From Rosa chinensis (taxonomy: Eukaryota; Streptophyta; Magnoliopsida; Rosales; Rosaceae), in assembly GCF_002994745.2 (NCBI RefSeq), contig NC_037092.1, forward strand, positions 19,927,001-19,991,000: 64,000 bases of DNA, given 5' to 3'. The position numbers and the translations under genes were made by a program. The notes beneath the pieces were generated by a model that ran no database searches, was not told where the DNA came from, and saw only the letters and a program-made list of their open reading frames with translations. Numbering within the stretch: position 1 is the first letter of the stretch; each line of letters opens with the position of its first letter. Shown here one piece after another: positions 35,205 through 48,134 of this stretch.

Positions 35205-35350
35205 GCCAACCCCAAAAGTCAGGAGGCAGCAAAAATGTGATGCTGGTCTCTGTTAGGGAGTGATTTCTGGTCACACAATTAATTGATCACTAGTCGGTTA
35301 AGTGATGGTTCAAAAAAAATATGAACCGAGATGCCCAAAAAAGATCATCA
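35205..35350 (+). pseudogene. AVT1-like pseudogene, 3' fragment
   Basis: This stretch parallels 9271-9420 (shared words AGTCA.GAGGCA.CAAAAATG, CTGGTCTCTGTTAGGGAGTG and CACACAATTGATCGATCAC with few changes). It marks another copy of the same duplicated tract on the far side of the copia element. Confidence 0.6.
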
Positions 35351-35704
35351 CATAGACAAACTAGTGTTAGTGACTTGGTGTTGCATAATTACATGTAAGA
35401 TTGGAAGGGGCTTCAGAACTCATATACCAGATTAGTGGGAAAAATGGAGAAAAAGGGTGAAAAAAGAGAACTGTTCTTGTTTATTATATCTCATGGACTA
35501 CGGAGCACATAGAAGTGGCGGTTGTTAGTGTTGCCTATTCTAGGTTTCCTATTATCAACTACAATCTGCACCATGTACGTAGCTAAACTTATTTTCCTCG
35601 GTCTAATTCCTTCATCAAGTAAAAGCTTTGGTAAAGGAAGGAAAAGCTTTTCTTTATCAACTAGCTCCTTACTTGCCTCTGAGGGTATTTACTCCATGCT
35701 AAAG

Positions 35705-36807
35705 TTACACCTGATAAAGCATTCCCACTTCGATCAGTGAGGTATGAGGAATCTGAAGGGCGATTGCTGGACGCCTGCAATTCCGTCTTAGAAAACCGTA
35801 GACAATGTCAATTGCAAACTTCTTCAGGAAAGGCGATAGGTCACTCGCCACAACATGAGTATTTCCCATCATGTATGCGACACCAGCTTCCCTAGCCTCC
35901 TTGAGTTCGTTCACCTTCTGACACTCGACACTGCCACCCTTAATCTCGTTTCTCCACTGCTCAGAACTGGCAATACTAACCTCATTTCCCACAGCAGCAA
36001 ACATAAAGTTCGGTGACTGCCCTCTGACTGCCATCTCTTTACTATGGGCCTCCTGTTTCAGGAACTCTGCCACCTCTTCAATCAGTTGAGTTTCAAATTT
36101 GTAGCAATCTCTTACATCCTTGTATCCATACCTGAACATTACAACATATAACAATTTCAAATATAGATTAGTCCAAAAACTAATGAATTGAGCTTCATGC
36201 AAGAGAAACTTTACAGAAAGTACCTTACAATACACCGAAAGATAAGCAATTCTGGAGGGCCAATCCGGTTAATAACAAAACGCTCATCCACTGGAACTTT
36301 CGGTACCATCAAAGACTTAAGGGTCACAAATATGAGAGTATGATGAAATGCTGGGAAGTTTGTGACAAAATGTGCAAACATTGGAGGGACACCAGAGGCA
36401 ACGTTAGAGTAAACTAGGCAGATTCCAGGGACCCTTTTGATACCTAGGCTTAGCCCAGAGCTTAGCAGCCTATCCAAGGATACCTTGTTCTGTAGCTCAA
36501 ATGCATCTTTCTTTACAGTCCCGTAATTCCATATAGACATCAAAGACAAGATTACAACAGCAAATAAAAGGGGAAGCCAGCCTCCTTTATGTACTTTACT
36601 GAGGCATGCAGAAATATAGAGTAGCTCAAGAGATCCAAAGATTACGACGAACAAGAATGCCAACAGAACATTTTTCTTCCAAACAGTACTAATAATAAAA
36701 AACATCAAGCAGGTTGTGATGAACATTACTGTCACTGCAGCAAGCCCTGTTAAAAGCATCATGGTATTAAATTCTTACTTTGAAAATGCATGCAAGCATG
36801 CACACAC

Positions 36808-36885
<78 letters not shown>

Positions 36886-39800
36886 GAACCATATGCGTTG
36901 CCAATCATATTAGTGTCTCGAAATCCAATGACAACAGCAAGACACAATACCATCAAAATCCAATTGACCTCAGGAATGTATATCTGCCCATGTATCTGAT
37001 TTGACGTATGTTCTATCCTCACGCGTGGGAAGCAGCGCAGTCCCCTGCACTGACTGACTATTGAGAAGGTAGCTGAAATTATTGCTTGACTTCCCACCAC
37101 AGAAGCAAGAGTAGCAATAATGAATACCGGCCAAAATACATCCTCTGAAAGGAAAGGATAAGATAAACATAAAAAGATCAGATGAAATCTAGGGTATGTA
37201 CAACAAATGAGGCTTAAAAATTTCAGAAACTACACCACAGGTCTTAGCATTGCAGAAAATATACTTCACATGCATTTGTTTTAAGGGTAAATGTAGCATA
37301 TCAAAGCTAATAACAACAGGAACATTTGAACTCATGACCCTATATTTTAAAGACTGTATACTAAAGAATACTGTTGGCCTTAAAGTGGAAAAGCAATTTA
37401 AACTGGTCTAAATCATTGATTTCCAGTAAACTTTTAGTTCCTTGATTAAATGCATGAGTTTATACTAAAGTAACTAGCTGACATAGTGATATACCATTAG
37501 AAAAATATCAAACAAGGTTTACCAGGGATGGCCTTGAAAAAGCTTCTATGGAGATCCATTCTGTGCTTGGAGAGATAAGCAGCTTCTCCCATGTATGCCA
37601 GAACTAAGCACGGATAAACAAGCCCTGAAAATGCAACCTGCCAGGAAGAACTTGTTAAACATAGATAGATAAATAAGGAATATTGTAAGCCACAAGTGAA
37701 ACTATTAGAAAAGAATGATTAAATTGTGCTTCTTATCATAAATCAGGGCTAAAATGCAAGAGAAAATTGTCCACCAGCCAAATATCCATTACAAAAGCAT
37801 ACCCTGAATTAGCATGAAAGTACCAAACTCATATCAAAGGATGAAAGTAGCATACCCTGATAGAGAGTTTGGAAAAATGGCCAAGATCAGCAAACATTGC
37901 TTCTGTACCTGTAATGGCCAAATGATGACTTAGTCTTAGCCAAATAAAGCTAATGTAGAAGATATTTCAAAGAGGTGTCAGACAAAGAACAATCTCGCAT
38001 TGCAGAAATGAGGCTTATAAAAGAAGATGTGAGACTAGCTAACCTGTGAGACAAAGAACAATGCCTCCAAGGGAACTCCACCCAGCTCTTCCAGTTTTTT
38101 CAAAGAACTTGTAAATATAGTGTGGCGACAGAGCACATATAACACCAGGGTTCCAACGAAATATATTGTAAATGCCCACCCCACTAATGCATAGCAACCA
38201 TGCTGTCATGATTGGAGCAAAAAGAAACCCAACTCTGTGTGTCCCATAATGCTGAAGAGCAAAAAGGCTAACCAAGATGGTGCAAGCTATGAGCACAGTA
38301 TAATCTGTTATTTGCAAAGGTACAATAGAATTAGAAAAGGGTGTTTCTCCATTCAAATCAATTACCAATGACATAATCTCCATTCAGATTGCAAATATCT
38401 CAACACTTTTAGTGGCAAAATTAGAAAGTACGAATGTTTTTTTGTGATCAACTTACTCTCATGTAAGTCTGGGACTTCGACTTTAATTCCATTGACTGCA
38501 GAAAGAACTGCCAACATATAAAACAAAGCCCCATTAGGCCTAAATCAATGACTGCAGAAGGAACCATAAACAGGAATATACTTCCAAGTTCAATTTAGAA
38601 GGAGTCAATTAGAAAGGCAAGAGGGATCATTATAGATATCATACCAGACATTGTTGGAGTGAGGATACCATCACCGATTACCATGCCGATCCCTAGAAAA
38701 ACTACAAGCACCAATACTATTCGAGAACTCTTATGCTTCTCAAAAAACTCTTTTATGAGTAAGCTCATTCTTGTATCCTTAGACGTTTCAGATCTGCAAG
38801 AAGATACACGCTCATGAGCAGGATCAACTGTGTTCAAAAGACCCATCCTTGAGTGTCGGCATAGTGATGAATACAAAGCAAACGTTCCACCTGTAAAACC
38901 AGAAGTAAATCTCCAATGTCCAACAACAATCAACCGTGTATTTAGTGGAATACTATACGATAATTCAGGTTACTATTAGCACCTTCGCCATTGTCATCTG
39001 CTGCTAACACAAATAAAATGTATTTGCAGAGAGGAATAAGAGTCAAAGTCCAAAAAACCATGGAAAGTACCCCAAGAATCTCAAGATCCTCCTCATAAAG
39101 TTGCATACCACCTGAGAATGCACTTTTGTATACATATATGGGGGATATACTAAGATCCCCATAAACAATACCAAGACTCTGATAAGCAAGGCAGAGAGTG
39201 GTCGCGTAGAAATTCTGCAGATGAAACAAGCAAGAGGAGTGTTACTATGTTTAAAAACTATAAAGCAAAAAGAATTTGATTACTTATATAGCCAAATAAC
39301 CAAAGACCAAAAAAAAACACAAGTAATCGAGAGTAATGAGTTAATTGAGTAGATCTAAGTATCAAAATCCACAAATTCCGGCCCCTGAATTCTTCACAAG
39401 TGAAAAGCCATGAAGAACATTTCTTCTTTTGGTCAGTCATGAACAAGTGTACCAAAACAAAACGTAAACTTAATTTTCTTATATTATAAGAAGCTAATCT
39501 TGAATCAGCTAAACTGCCCAGATAAATGGAATGAGATATAATTTACATCACAACCAGAACTAATATGAAAGAAGAACAATTCGAGTCATGGCACAAACAG
39601 AACTAAGAAATACCAAGTCAGATTCTTCTAAATGCTAACAATCATACAAAGATGACATGATATACGTTTAGTCTAAGTATCTCATAAGGTCCATATCCAT
39701 AAACAAAGGAAGGTGAAACAAAAATGCATCTGTTGTTTGGTTTCTGTGGAAATTAAACAATAACAAATGGTAAAAATTTAGTACTCTAAACCCAAAACAG

Positions 39801-40010
39801 CAAAACCCATTTTAGATTTACCGAAATGATTACCATAAACACTCAAAATTTCCATCTTTTTTCATTTCTCTGCGACTTAATATCCATGGAAACAAACACA
39901 GAAAAGAAAGAAAGAACACGAGTAAATCTTGAAACATGAGGCAAAGACACACTAACCATACGTAAACCGCCGGAAACAGAAGCAGATTCTGGGTCCATTT
40001 GTCTTGCCAT
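35705..40010 (-). CDS. KUP/HAK/KT potassium transporter, 10 exons, 738 aa
   Basis: Plant KUP/HAK/KT carriers are H+-coupled K+ transporters of plasma membrane or tonoplast. I read exons at 40010-39957, 39214-38983, 38890-38645, 38507-38457, 38304-38044, 37908-37856, 37637-37523, 37144-36890, 36746-36224 and 36131-35705. All introns are GT-AG, phases agree, and the sum is 2217 nt. Hallmarks are [15 protein letters not shown] (about 33-47), [78 protein letters not shown] and a C-terminal [13 protein letters not shown]. Length fits the 700-850 aa family. The ATG at 40010 starts [14 protein letters not shown]; a second ATG lies four codons later. The eighth intron is only 143 bp, half of it (CT)n beginning ~8 bp after the donor. 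No lesion is seen. The subgroup is uncertain. Confidence 0.93.
36810..36882. repeat. (GA)n microsatellite inside K+ transporter intron 8
   Basis: About 36 GA units on the plus strand, (CT)n in the transcript. It fills most of a 143-bp intron and sits beside the splice donor at 36889. Confidence 0.95.
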
Positions 40011-40039
40011 TTGGGACCCAAAAAGCTCAATCAATGCTA

Positions 40040-41640
40040 AGAGTTTGTAGTTTGTACCACTCTAGAACTGTGTACTATGTACTATGTACTATGTTCTAAA
40101 CTGGGCTTTTGCCAAATGGTGAAATGGGAGAGGACCCAAAAGGAATCAAAGATCTCCAGTTGTGTTTCACTCGGAGTTTTCTTTATGGATGAAGCCAGTT
40201 ATGGTAAAAAAAACAGAGAAACTGAAAGAGAGAATGAAGGAGGGAAGAGAAGGAAAGCAGTTAAAGACTGCAAGCTTTGAAGCAACACAACGTGTCAAGA
40301 TGGGACTAGAATAGTCCTGAGAATGGTGGCCTAGGTGTCTCTGTGTTCTGCCAAGTTGAAAGGAGGTCAATTTTTTAATATTAAATAATTGTTCTTGCCA
40401 ATAATTTACTTGGGCAGAAAACATTAGACTATAGAGAAAGAGAATAAAGGTCATTTGCAAAGAAAACAAATAATTTATCATCGAGAAAAAGAAAACAGAT
40501 AATTGAATACCAATTCCTAAATTTTTTATTTTTTTTTATGACAGCAATTCCTAAATGTTGGGAAATGAAGATGAACTAGTATATACATTATATCATTTCG
40601 GCGACTTGTTTCAGAATCAAAATTTTGGGTTTGATGTTTTGTGTATTTTATGATAAATTCAAGGCATGTCAGAGTTTATCATTGTTAGTTTTGGTTTATG
40701 TTTATCTTGTACCATATAGTTCAATGATGAGAATAATTCATTCGCTAAGCCTCTTTACCTAAATTCGAGATTGTTTGACAATTGATTAATCTGATTATTT
40801 TTTCAATTTTGTATAATATCTTGTCATTGTCTTCATGTACAGTTTAAATGATGCACATTTTATCTTAGATAATTAAGGACCAACAAAACAACCAATTCAG
40901 ATTTTGCATTAGTATTGGTGGGTCTTGGAGTACCTACCAAGGGCGCTAGTGCATATATATATACTTCGTGGTGATTATCACCACCTACACCTCATAACAC
41001 AGTTAAACGTGTAACCAGAAATGCACTAGCAATTGAACGTGTTTAATAAACACTTCATTTCATAAGCATTTCTCATTTCTTGTATATTTAATTTCATAAA
41101 CATAAGTCCAACATGAAAATTAAATATAGTGAAGTGTTTTACCAGGCGATGGAAGATATCGAGTTGCTATTGCTAATTAGCAAGTCTACATCTAACCAAT
41201 AGAGAACATTAAACATTCAAAGTTGGGTGCACAGGTGAGAATATGGCAAGTACCATAGCTGTGCGGCTATATAGAATCTACAATATTCTAGGAAAACGGC
41301 AAAGCATGCATTGGAATAACCTGGGAATCTTGAAGCAAAAAAAAAAGCCTCACCAGAATATTTTTCTACACAGCATAAAACAAAATGAAATAAAAGAACC
41401 AGAGTTTCATCCGTATAGAAAAGAAAATGTATGGCGGGCAGTAATATTGTATTCTTGTAAAAGATGGGAAGGAGGTATCTTCCCCTTGTCTTTACTGATT
41501 AGTGTTCCATCTATTATTTATGGTAATTTTGTTGTTGTTGGAGATACTAATATAAAATTCGGTGATACATCAAAAATGTCGCACTGTACGCAATCATCTC
41601 TAGCCAAAAAATAAAATAAAAATTGTAATGACTAAGTGCA
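40040..41640. other. intergenic 5' side of the K+ transporter
   Basis: AT-rich and without supported gene. The first few hundred bases upstream of 40010 should hold promoter and leader. A pyrimidine-rich (transcript sense) tract lies near 40200-40260. Nothing else stands out. Confidence 0.4.
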
Positions 41641-41651
41641 ACTGAATGACT

Positions 41652-42413
41652 GTCAGGGGCGGAGCCACATGGGGACCCAGTGGGTCCCGTGCCCCACTGA
41701 CTTTTATATTTTTTTTCAATTTATGTACATGAAAACTTGGTTAAATATTCTAGAGTATGCTAATATTAGCACTAGCCAATTTGGTGTAGTGGTAAGGTGT
41801 GCCTTGGTTTTGTAATTGGTCACAGGTTCGAGTCATGGATGGTGGAAATGTTATTTTTTTCAATTTTTTTTTTCCTTTTGAGAACAATAATTCAATTTTT
41901 CCTTATAGTTTTAAAAGTTAAAAATAAATTATGTTTCCTTAATGAAAAACTAGTTTTCCTCCACACATGCTCTGCATGTGCAAGTGTTTTTTTATAATTT
42001 TTTTTTCAAAAAGATAAAAAGATAATGGATTAAAATCGTTATTGTAGAGAGAAGTTAGTGGGAGACAAACGTGGGTTGTGGCATTTTTTTTGTTTATTTT
42101 TTTTAATAAAAATATAATTTGCAATTGTCATAATTGCCCTTTTGATTTAATTAATTCTCAAATTTTTTTAATATTTCAGGGTCATTTCTGTCAAATTTTT
42201 TAATTTTGGCTAACAAAGCCTCTTCTCTTAATAATAGTATAGATTATCTAATATCTAAAGCTATAAAGTTTATTAATAAAATATGTAATTTAGAGAAAAA
42301 TATTAATATTACCTTAATTTTATTTTACTTTATTATTTTTTATTTAAATTTTGGTATATATTTAAATTCTAATTTTGTGCCCCACTTAATAAGAAATTCT
42401 GGCTCCGCCACTT
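41652..42413. mobile_element. TIR element with tRNA-like promoter boxes
   Basis: The ends CAGGGGCGGAGCCA (41654) and TGGCTCCGCCACT (to 42412) are inverted. Flanks GAATGACT (41644-41651) and CAATGACT (42414-42421) fit an 8-bp target duplication with one mismatch, suggesting a hAT-type MITE. Inside, 41775-41845 carries an A-box-like TGGTGTAGTGG and a B-box-like GGTTCGAGTC, the internal RNA polymerase III promoter of tRNA genes and SINEs. No tRNA cloverleaf was confirmed. Such boxes may be a SINE captured by the element. Confidence 0.6.
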
Positions 42414-42419
42414 CAATGA

Positions 42420-43248
42420 CTAATTCTAATGGTTAAGTGTAACAAAATTTTGTTACCGGGTAAAGTGCAAGACCGATAAAAGTCGATTGAGATTGTTGAG
42501 TATGAACTCTTTTCCTAAAAAATTTTCAAACTATGTAATTTACACTAAACAAATCATGTGAAGCAACCACTTGGACAAGAGATTTATTCTCCTCTTTTGT
42601 GTCCAGTTAAATCCCAGAAAGGCAAATTCGGATCGAGTATAGTTCTTATCCAACAAACTTGATTTGGTCTAACTGCATGTATACGAATAATATCACGCAT
42701 ACACCAAACGCTAGCTTGTATGATTTGTATCCTACCTCACATGTGACTATCACGTGATATGCATATCTTTCTTGAGAAAGTAAACAATCTTAGTCAAACT
42801 ACTAATATCTCAAATCTAGTTGTCCACAAAAAAAAAAAAAAAAAAAAAAAAAAACTTATATCTCCATATCTACTCGTCGACCAGATATCAGACCTCACTG
42901 GTCCACTTTGATCAACCTCCCATCGGATATTTTTTTTCAAAAAGGGACCAAAGGTTTTACACCACATGTGACAAAGTAAGTCAGTGTTTTGAATTTGGTG
43001 GTATATAGAAATTTGCATGCGAATTCCATCACATTCAGGATTGGCAATTTCTCGTGCGGTTAAGTTGGAAAATGAGATGGATGTTTTAGACCCCATAATG
43101 GTTGAGATTGACTTTAAAGAATGTAAGACAAGTAATTGGGGGTTGCCATAGTTTGACTTGTTGCAAGAAAAAGTGACCTCCCGGTACATCCAATGAAGTT
43201 AGTTCCATACTCGTAAGTTTAGCCGACTTCTAAGAAAATGTAAGAGTT

Positions 43249-43312
<64 letters not shown>

Positions 43313-44690
43313 GTGGGAACAAGCGAAAGGAAATTAAGATGATTTGAATTTGTTGGTTGCAGAGTGTGGTGATCGGCTGATCGCGGAACTGCATTGACTG
43401 ATCGAGGTCGATCGACTTTCGATCACTTGTTTATGGATCAATTTTGTTCTCTGGTACTACACCGCATAGATAGTGCAGCATCGTCAAAATTACATTCAAA
43501 TAAAATTCATTGAGACAAAACTCCAAATAGTTCATGTGACTTGTATTGGTGAAAAACAATTGTGGACATGTCATATATAACACGTCCCTCATGTGAAAAT
43601 ATTATAATTTTAAGATGGAAAATGCTTAAAATTAATTTAGATCATCCATGCGTTAAGTAACATTACATGATATCATGCATGGATGAAGACAACTGGGAAA
43701 GTACCAACTCGGAGGCAATTATATTTAATAATAGTTTGAAGAAGTTTGTCCGCCGTCATGTTTGCCTAGAATATTTACCATGGCCAGTTTTCATGGTATT
43801 GTGCAGAAGAAAATGTGTCCTCCCAGTTCATCCAACGAAGTTAGTCATTTGATATCGTACGCTGTTGTGATAAGTACGGTTGGCCGACTTCAAAGAAAAT
43901 GTAACATAGCTCATACAATTCTATGTGTCGATTGAGTGGCATGGGAAGAAACCAAAGGAAATTAATATGGGTTTCAATTTGGGAGCAGCAATAATAACTG
44001 CATCAACTGCATAACCGATCAAAACTTTCTGATATTGACTCTTCAGTTTTGATCTCTTGTGCCGCTGACCAGGCTTATCTGCATGACTTGGACGAATGGA
44101 TGAGTAGTACATGCCACGTGTATTCATAGAGAGCATACATATGGCAATTCATGGGATTTCGTGTCAAACTTTGAGGGTACGCCCAGCAAATTATGCTCAT
44201 GCAGGGGTAGTTGGTGATATTTTGGGTAATTCATTTCAATAAGAGATAATTTTATAAATGGTCACTCAACTATAACTCATTCGATATTTTGATCACTTAA
44301 TTTTCAAATATATCACTTTGTTCATTCAAATATTACTCTGTTAATTACTTTAGTCACCGAATGAGTATTTTGTCTCGTTTTAATTATTTCTCCTAATTAT
44401 TCTAATTTAGACTTTTCAAAATTTTATAAATGATCACTCAACTATGACTCATTCGATATCTTGGAAGTACCATTTAATATCTAAATATAACAAAAGTCCA
44501 ATGGAGTAAGACGAAAACACATTAGTAAAAGATGAAGGATTACAATACCGAATTGAAAGACTAAAGTGGGAATAGGATAAAAGTAATTGAATTCCACTAC
44601 TATTATATTACCAAAAATTTTCACTTCAATTGTATGTTTTATGTTACTTTGCTTGCCAATTACCTATTGATCGTGACATATCTCTTTCCA
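42420..44690. other. intergenic with small local duplications
   Basis: No supported gene. A segment at about 43165-43390 is repeated in diverged form at about 43810-44010 (shared words CATCCAA.GAAGTTAGT, CGACTTC.AAGAAAATGTAA and AAAGGAAATTAA). Two further short direct repeats (ATAAATG.TCACTCAACTAT) stand at 44255 and 44425. Confidence 0.45.
43254..43309. repeat. (TA)n microsatellite
   Basis: About 28 TA units interrupting the left copy of the local duplication. Confidence 0.95.
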
Positions 44691-44699
44691 ATGTTAAAT

Positions 44700-44914
44700 T
44701 GTAAAACAACAAAGACAGATTTGCTGGAGAGATAATTGCTCTATTGATCTGTAGCACATATATACAATAATATAGCTTGATTCTAGGATACAAAAAAGAA
44801 AGCTATTCTAGCCCTATTAATGTCTAATAATATAGAATCAATGTGATGATACAGAGTGAATGTGTTAAATGTTGACAGCTATACAAGATGCTAATTTTGC
44901 TCTACTTTCCAACA
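44700..44914 (-). repeat. 3' LTR of the copia element
   Basis: 215 bp with TG/CA ends. It shows six substitutions against the 5' LTR and no indels. Confidence 0.93.
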
Positions 44915-44921
44915 TTCCCCC

Positions 44922-46040
44922 TCAAGTTGGAGAGTGGATATCCTGCACACCCAACTTGCAAATCATAAGCTCGAAGTCCTCCTTGCCAAGAGCTTTAGTT
45001 AGAACATCAGCCAGTTGATTTCCAGAACTCACAAATCGTGTCTCCACTGAACCATCTTGAATCTTATCCCTGATATAGTGACAATCCATTTCTATATGCC
45101 TTGTGCGTTCATGAAACACTGGATTTGCTGCTATATGTAAAGCAGCCTTGTTGTCACAATAAAGCAATGTCGTTTCCTGGTGTAAAATCCCCAAGTCTTG
45201 AAGCAAATAACATAGCCAAGTTAATTCACAGCAAGCTCCTGTAATAGCACAATACTCTGCTTCAGCTGAAGAAAGAGAGACTGTTTTCTGACGTTTTGAC
45301 TTCCATGAAATTAAAGAAGGCCCTAGGAACACACAATACCCTGTAGTAGACCTTCTTGTAAGTGGACATCCTACGCAATCTGAGTCACAAAAAGCTTGTA
45401 GTCGAAGATCACTATTTGAGGAAAAGAACAAGCCTTGACCAGGAGCTGACTTGAGGTAGCGTACCACTCGCAAAGCTGTCTCCCAATGAGCTTTTCGAGG
45501 CTGATGCATAAACCTGCTTAATATATGAACAAGATATGTAATATCTGGTCTTGACACTGTGAGATAAATCAATCTTCCAACCAAACGCCTATACTTCTCT
45601 GGATCTTTGAGTAACTCAGTCTTATCTAACAACTTTAATCCACGTTCCATGGGTGTGTCAATAGGAGCAGCACCTAATAATCCTGCATCTTTTATAATTT
45701 CTAACGCATACTTGCGCTGACAAATAAATATCCCTTTCTTAGATGCTGACACCTCAATGCCAAGAAAATACTTTAAACTGCCAAGATCTTTCAAACGGAA
45801 TGTTTTATGCAAAAATTTCTTGACATCAGCTATACTCACAAGATCATTGCCAGTAATTAATATATCATCACCATATATCAATAAGACTGTAAAAGACTTG
45901 CCTTGCCTCCTGGTAAAAAGAGAGTAGTCTGCTCTAGATTGCACAAAGCCAGTAGACCGAATAACTTCTGAAAATCTAGAATACCACTGCCTTGAAGCCT
46001 GTTTCAGACCGTACAAGGATTTATGCAACTGACAAACCAA
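44922..46040 (-). pseudogene. copia reverse transcriptase C-part and RNase H
   Basis: A 372-codon open frame starting MVCQLHKSLYGLKQASRQWY, the usual L.KSLYGLKQ.PR.W segment. The catalytic box reads LLIYGDDILITGN rather than the common YVDD. RNase H features follow: CDSDCVGCPLTRRSTTGYC, SLSSAEAEYCAITGA, LYCDNKAALHIAANPVFHER, TRHIEMDCHYIRDK and QLADVLTKALG. It is separated from the upstream reverse transcriptase half by a frameshift and a stop near 46040-46130. The stop at 44922 lies 8 bp from the 3' LTR, with the polypurine tract between. Confidence 0.9.
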
Positions 46041-46132
46041 ATGCTCCTCCCCTATCTCCGGAGCCCAGGTGATGGAGACGTATAAATTTTTTCATCCAGG
46101 TTGCCAAGGAGAAAGGCATTGTTGACATCGAG

Positions 46133-47480
46133 TTAAGAAAGGGACCAACCACTAGACGCAGTGAAGGCAAGGAGACAACAAACTGTAACAATTTTAGCAG
46201 TAGGAGAGAAGGTGTCCTGATAGTCAATACCTGCTAATTGCGTGAAGCCTTTGGCCACCAACCTGGCCTTGTATCGTTCAATCGAACCATCAGACTTGTG
46301 CTTGACCTTGTAAACGCACCTACAACCAATAGGGATCTTCCCAGGGGGTAACGTGGTAAGGGTCCAGGTACCGTTGGCCTGCAAGGCCTCCAATTCGGAT
46401 CTCATGGCATCCCTCCATTCCGGAATAGTAGCAGCCTCAGAATAAGAGGTCGGTTCATGGACGACACTGAGCTGAGCAACAAAAGAGGAGTAGGCAGGAG
46501 TGTAACAATGATAAGAGACATAATTTTCCAATGGATACCGCGTACCTTTAGAAGGACCTGGTGGGAAGGAGGGCGATTGGTAAGTGCAAGCATTGGATTG
46601 AGGCTTAGAGAAGTCGATATCGGTGAACTGAGCAGGCGGCGTAGTGGAGCGACGAAGCGGTGGTGGGCCGGGAGGAGGCGAGTCAGAAATAGCTTCGGGT
46701 GGAGGTGAGGGACGAGGAGACGGAGAATATTGTGGGGATGGGGACCATCCTGGCTCCAGGGACGACAGGAGGGTAGGAACAGGGGTAGAGAAGGACGAAT
46801 GAGGTGGGACAAGGGGAGGTGGGGCAGGCGGCTTGGGTCGCCGGGAATACTGACGAAGGGGCTCTGTGGGCAGGACCGGAGGAGGAGGAGGCGGAGGCGG
46901 AGGCGGAGGTGGTAAAGAGGAAGCGCCAAGATCGGCGTCTATGGCAGGACGGGAAGGTTGGGAAGAAGAAGGACACATGGAAGGGACCAGGGAGTCAAGA
47001 TCGGTGTCTATGGAATTAGTGAGAAGTGGAATTGGGCCAGGGTCATGGGCCAACTGGGCAGAAGGAAGAGTGGGCTGAGTGGAGGCATAAGGAAACACAT
47101 CTTCATGAAATCTAACATCTCGACTGGTAAAAACCTTTTTAGTCGATAAGTTAAACAGTTTGAACGCTTTTTGGCCCACCGGGTAACCAATGAAAATGGA
47201 AGGAATTTCTTGGGTGTCAAATTTATGAGTAGGGTGCACATTTGTGGCGAAAGCAAAGCATCCAAAAACCCGAAGATGAGAAAAAGAAGGTGGTTTTGAG
47301 TAAAGAAGCTCAAAAGGAGTTTTGTAAGAAAGGATTGGTGAGGGCAACAGATTGATTATGTGGACGGTTGTGAGAACACACTCCCCCCAAAATTGTGGAG
47401 GAAGATGAGCCTGAAATTTTAAAGCACGAGCCACCTGGATAATATGGGGATGCTTGCGCTCCATAACCCCATTTTGTTGT
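46133..47480 (-). pseudogene. copia integrase C-terminus, proline-rich hinge and reverse transcriptase N-part
   Basis: The frame begins at PQQNGVMERKHPHIIQVAR, the end of the integrase core, and continues FWGECVLTTVHIINLLPS, the copia GKxxF-like IFIGYPVGQKAFKLF block and VFTSRDVRFHEDVFPY. A hinge with runs of proline follows. Reverse transcriptase then starts at EALQANGTWTLTTLPPGK and GCRCVYKVKHKSDGSIERYK, ARLVAKGFTQ and DYQDTFSPTAK. The integrase zinc finger and the first catalytic acids are absent. The frame breaks before the NAFLLG segment near 46130. Confidence 0.88.
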
Positions 47481-47660
47481 GGCTTCAATATGCACTTTTT
47501 CTCCACTAGGTAGCAAAACAGATGGTAATGCACAATTTTTATTTTTATTCAATAATTTATAGCACGAAGTAATATGATCTGTCTCCCCGCTATCAGTTAT
47601 CTAATTGCGGGAAGCGACTCTAGACAAATCTGGCTGCGTTACTGCATTTGCCTTAGAACT
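47470..47660 (-). pseudogene. copia protease stub fused to integrase by deletion
   Basis: Reads ITDSGETDHIT, the active-site Asp-Ser-Gly of copia protease, then NKNCALPSVLLPSGEKVH and IEA. It runs straight into integrase text in another frame at about 47475-47490. The join removes roughly 1 kb of normal polyprotein. Confidence 0.75.
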
Positions 47661-48134
47661 CGAGTCAGTATTTGGATTGGGCTTTTGGGCTTGTTGGAGA
47701 GCAGCTAAAAACTGTTTGAATTGGGCCTCAGATAAAGTAATTGTTGATCCATTCTCCTCTTCTACGATGCCTGTCGCATGAACCTGGTTAGCAGAAGAAG
47801 AGAGAGCGATAGAGGGCGCGATTGGTGTGGCAGTGTGCTTCTTGGGGAAATTTCCCGATCCTTGCTTTGCTTTGGGATGACCTGGAGGAAAATCAATTAG
47901 GTGAAAACATGTTTAGACCCAATGTCCTGGATCACCACAATAGGTACAGTGCGGCCTTCCCTTTCCTCGACCTGAACCAAAACGCACGGTGAAGCGGCGT
48001 TCGACATCCGGACCGGTCTGAAGATTTGGTCAGTCACCAAGACCGCCTCTGCTGCCGATCTGGTTCCGCCGGCCGCCACTCCAGACAGCCATGGCGACGG
48101 TGCTTGAATTGGACTCCGCCGCTGCAACGAAACG

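Noticed and set aside
42794..43189. 131-codon minus-strand frame
   Set aside because: It includes a poly-F run from an A-tract and has no family resemblance or exon context.
46402..46976. Several frames of 60-175 codons on both strands
   Set aside because: They are out-of-frame readings of the proline-rich copia hinge.
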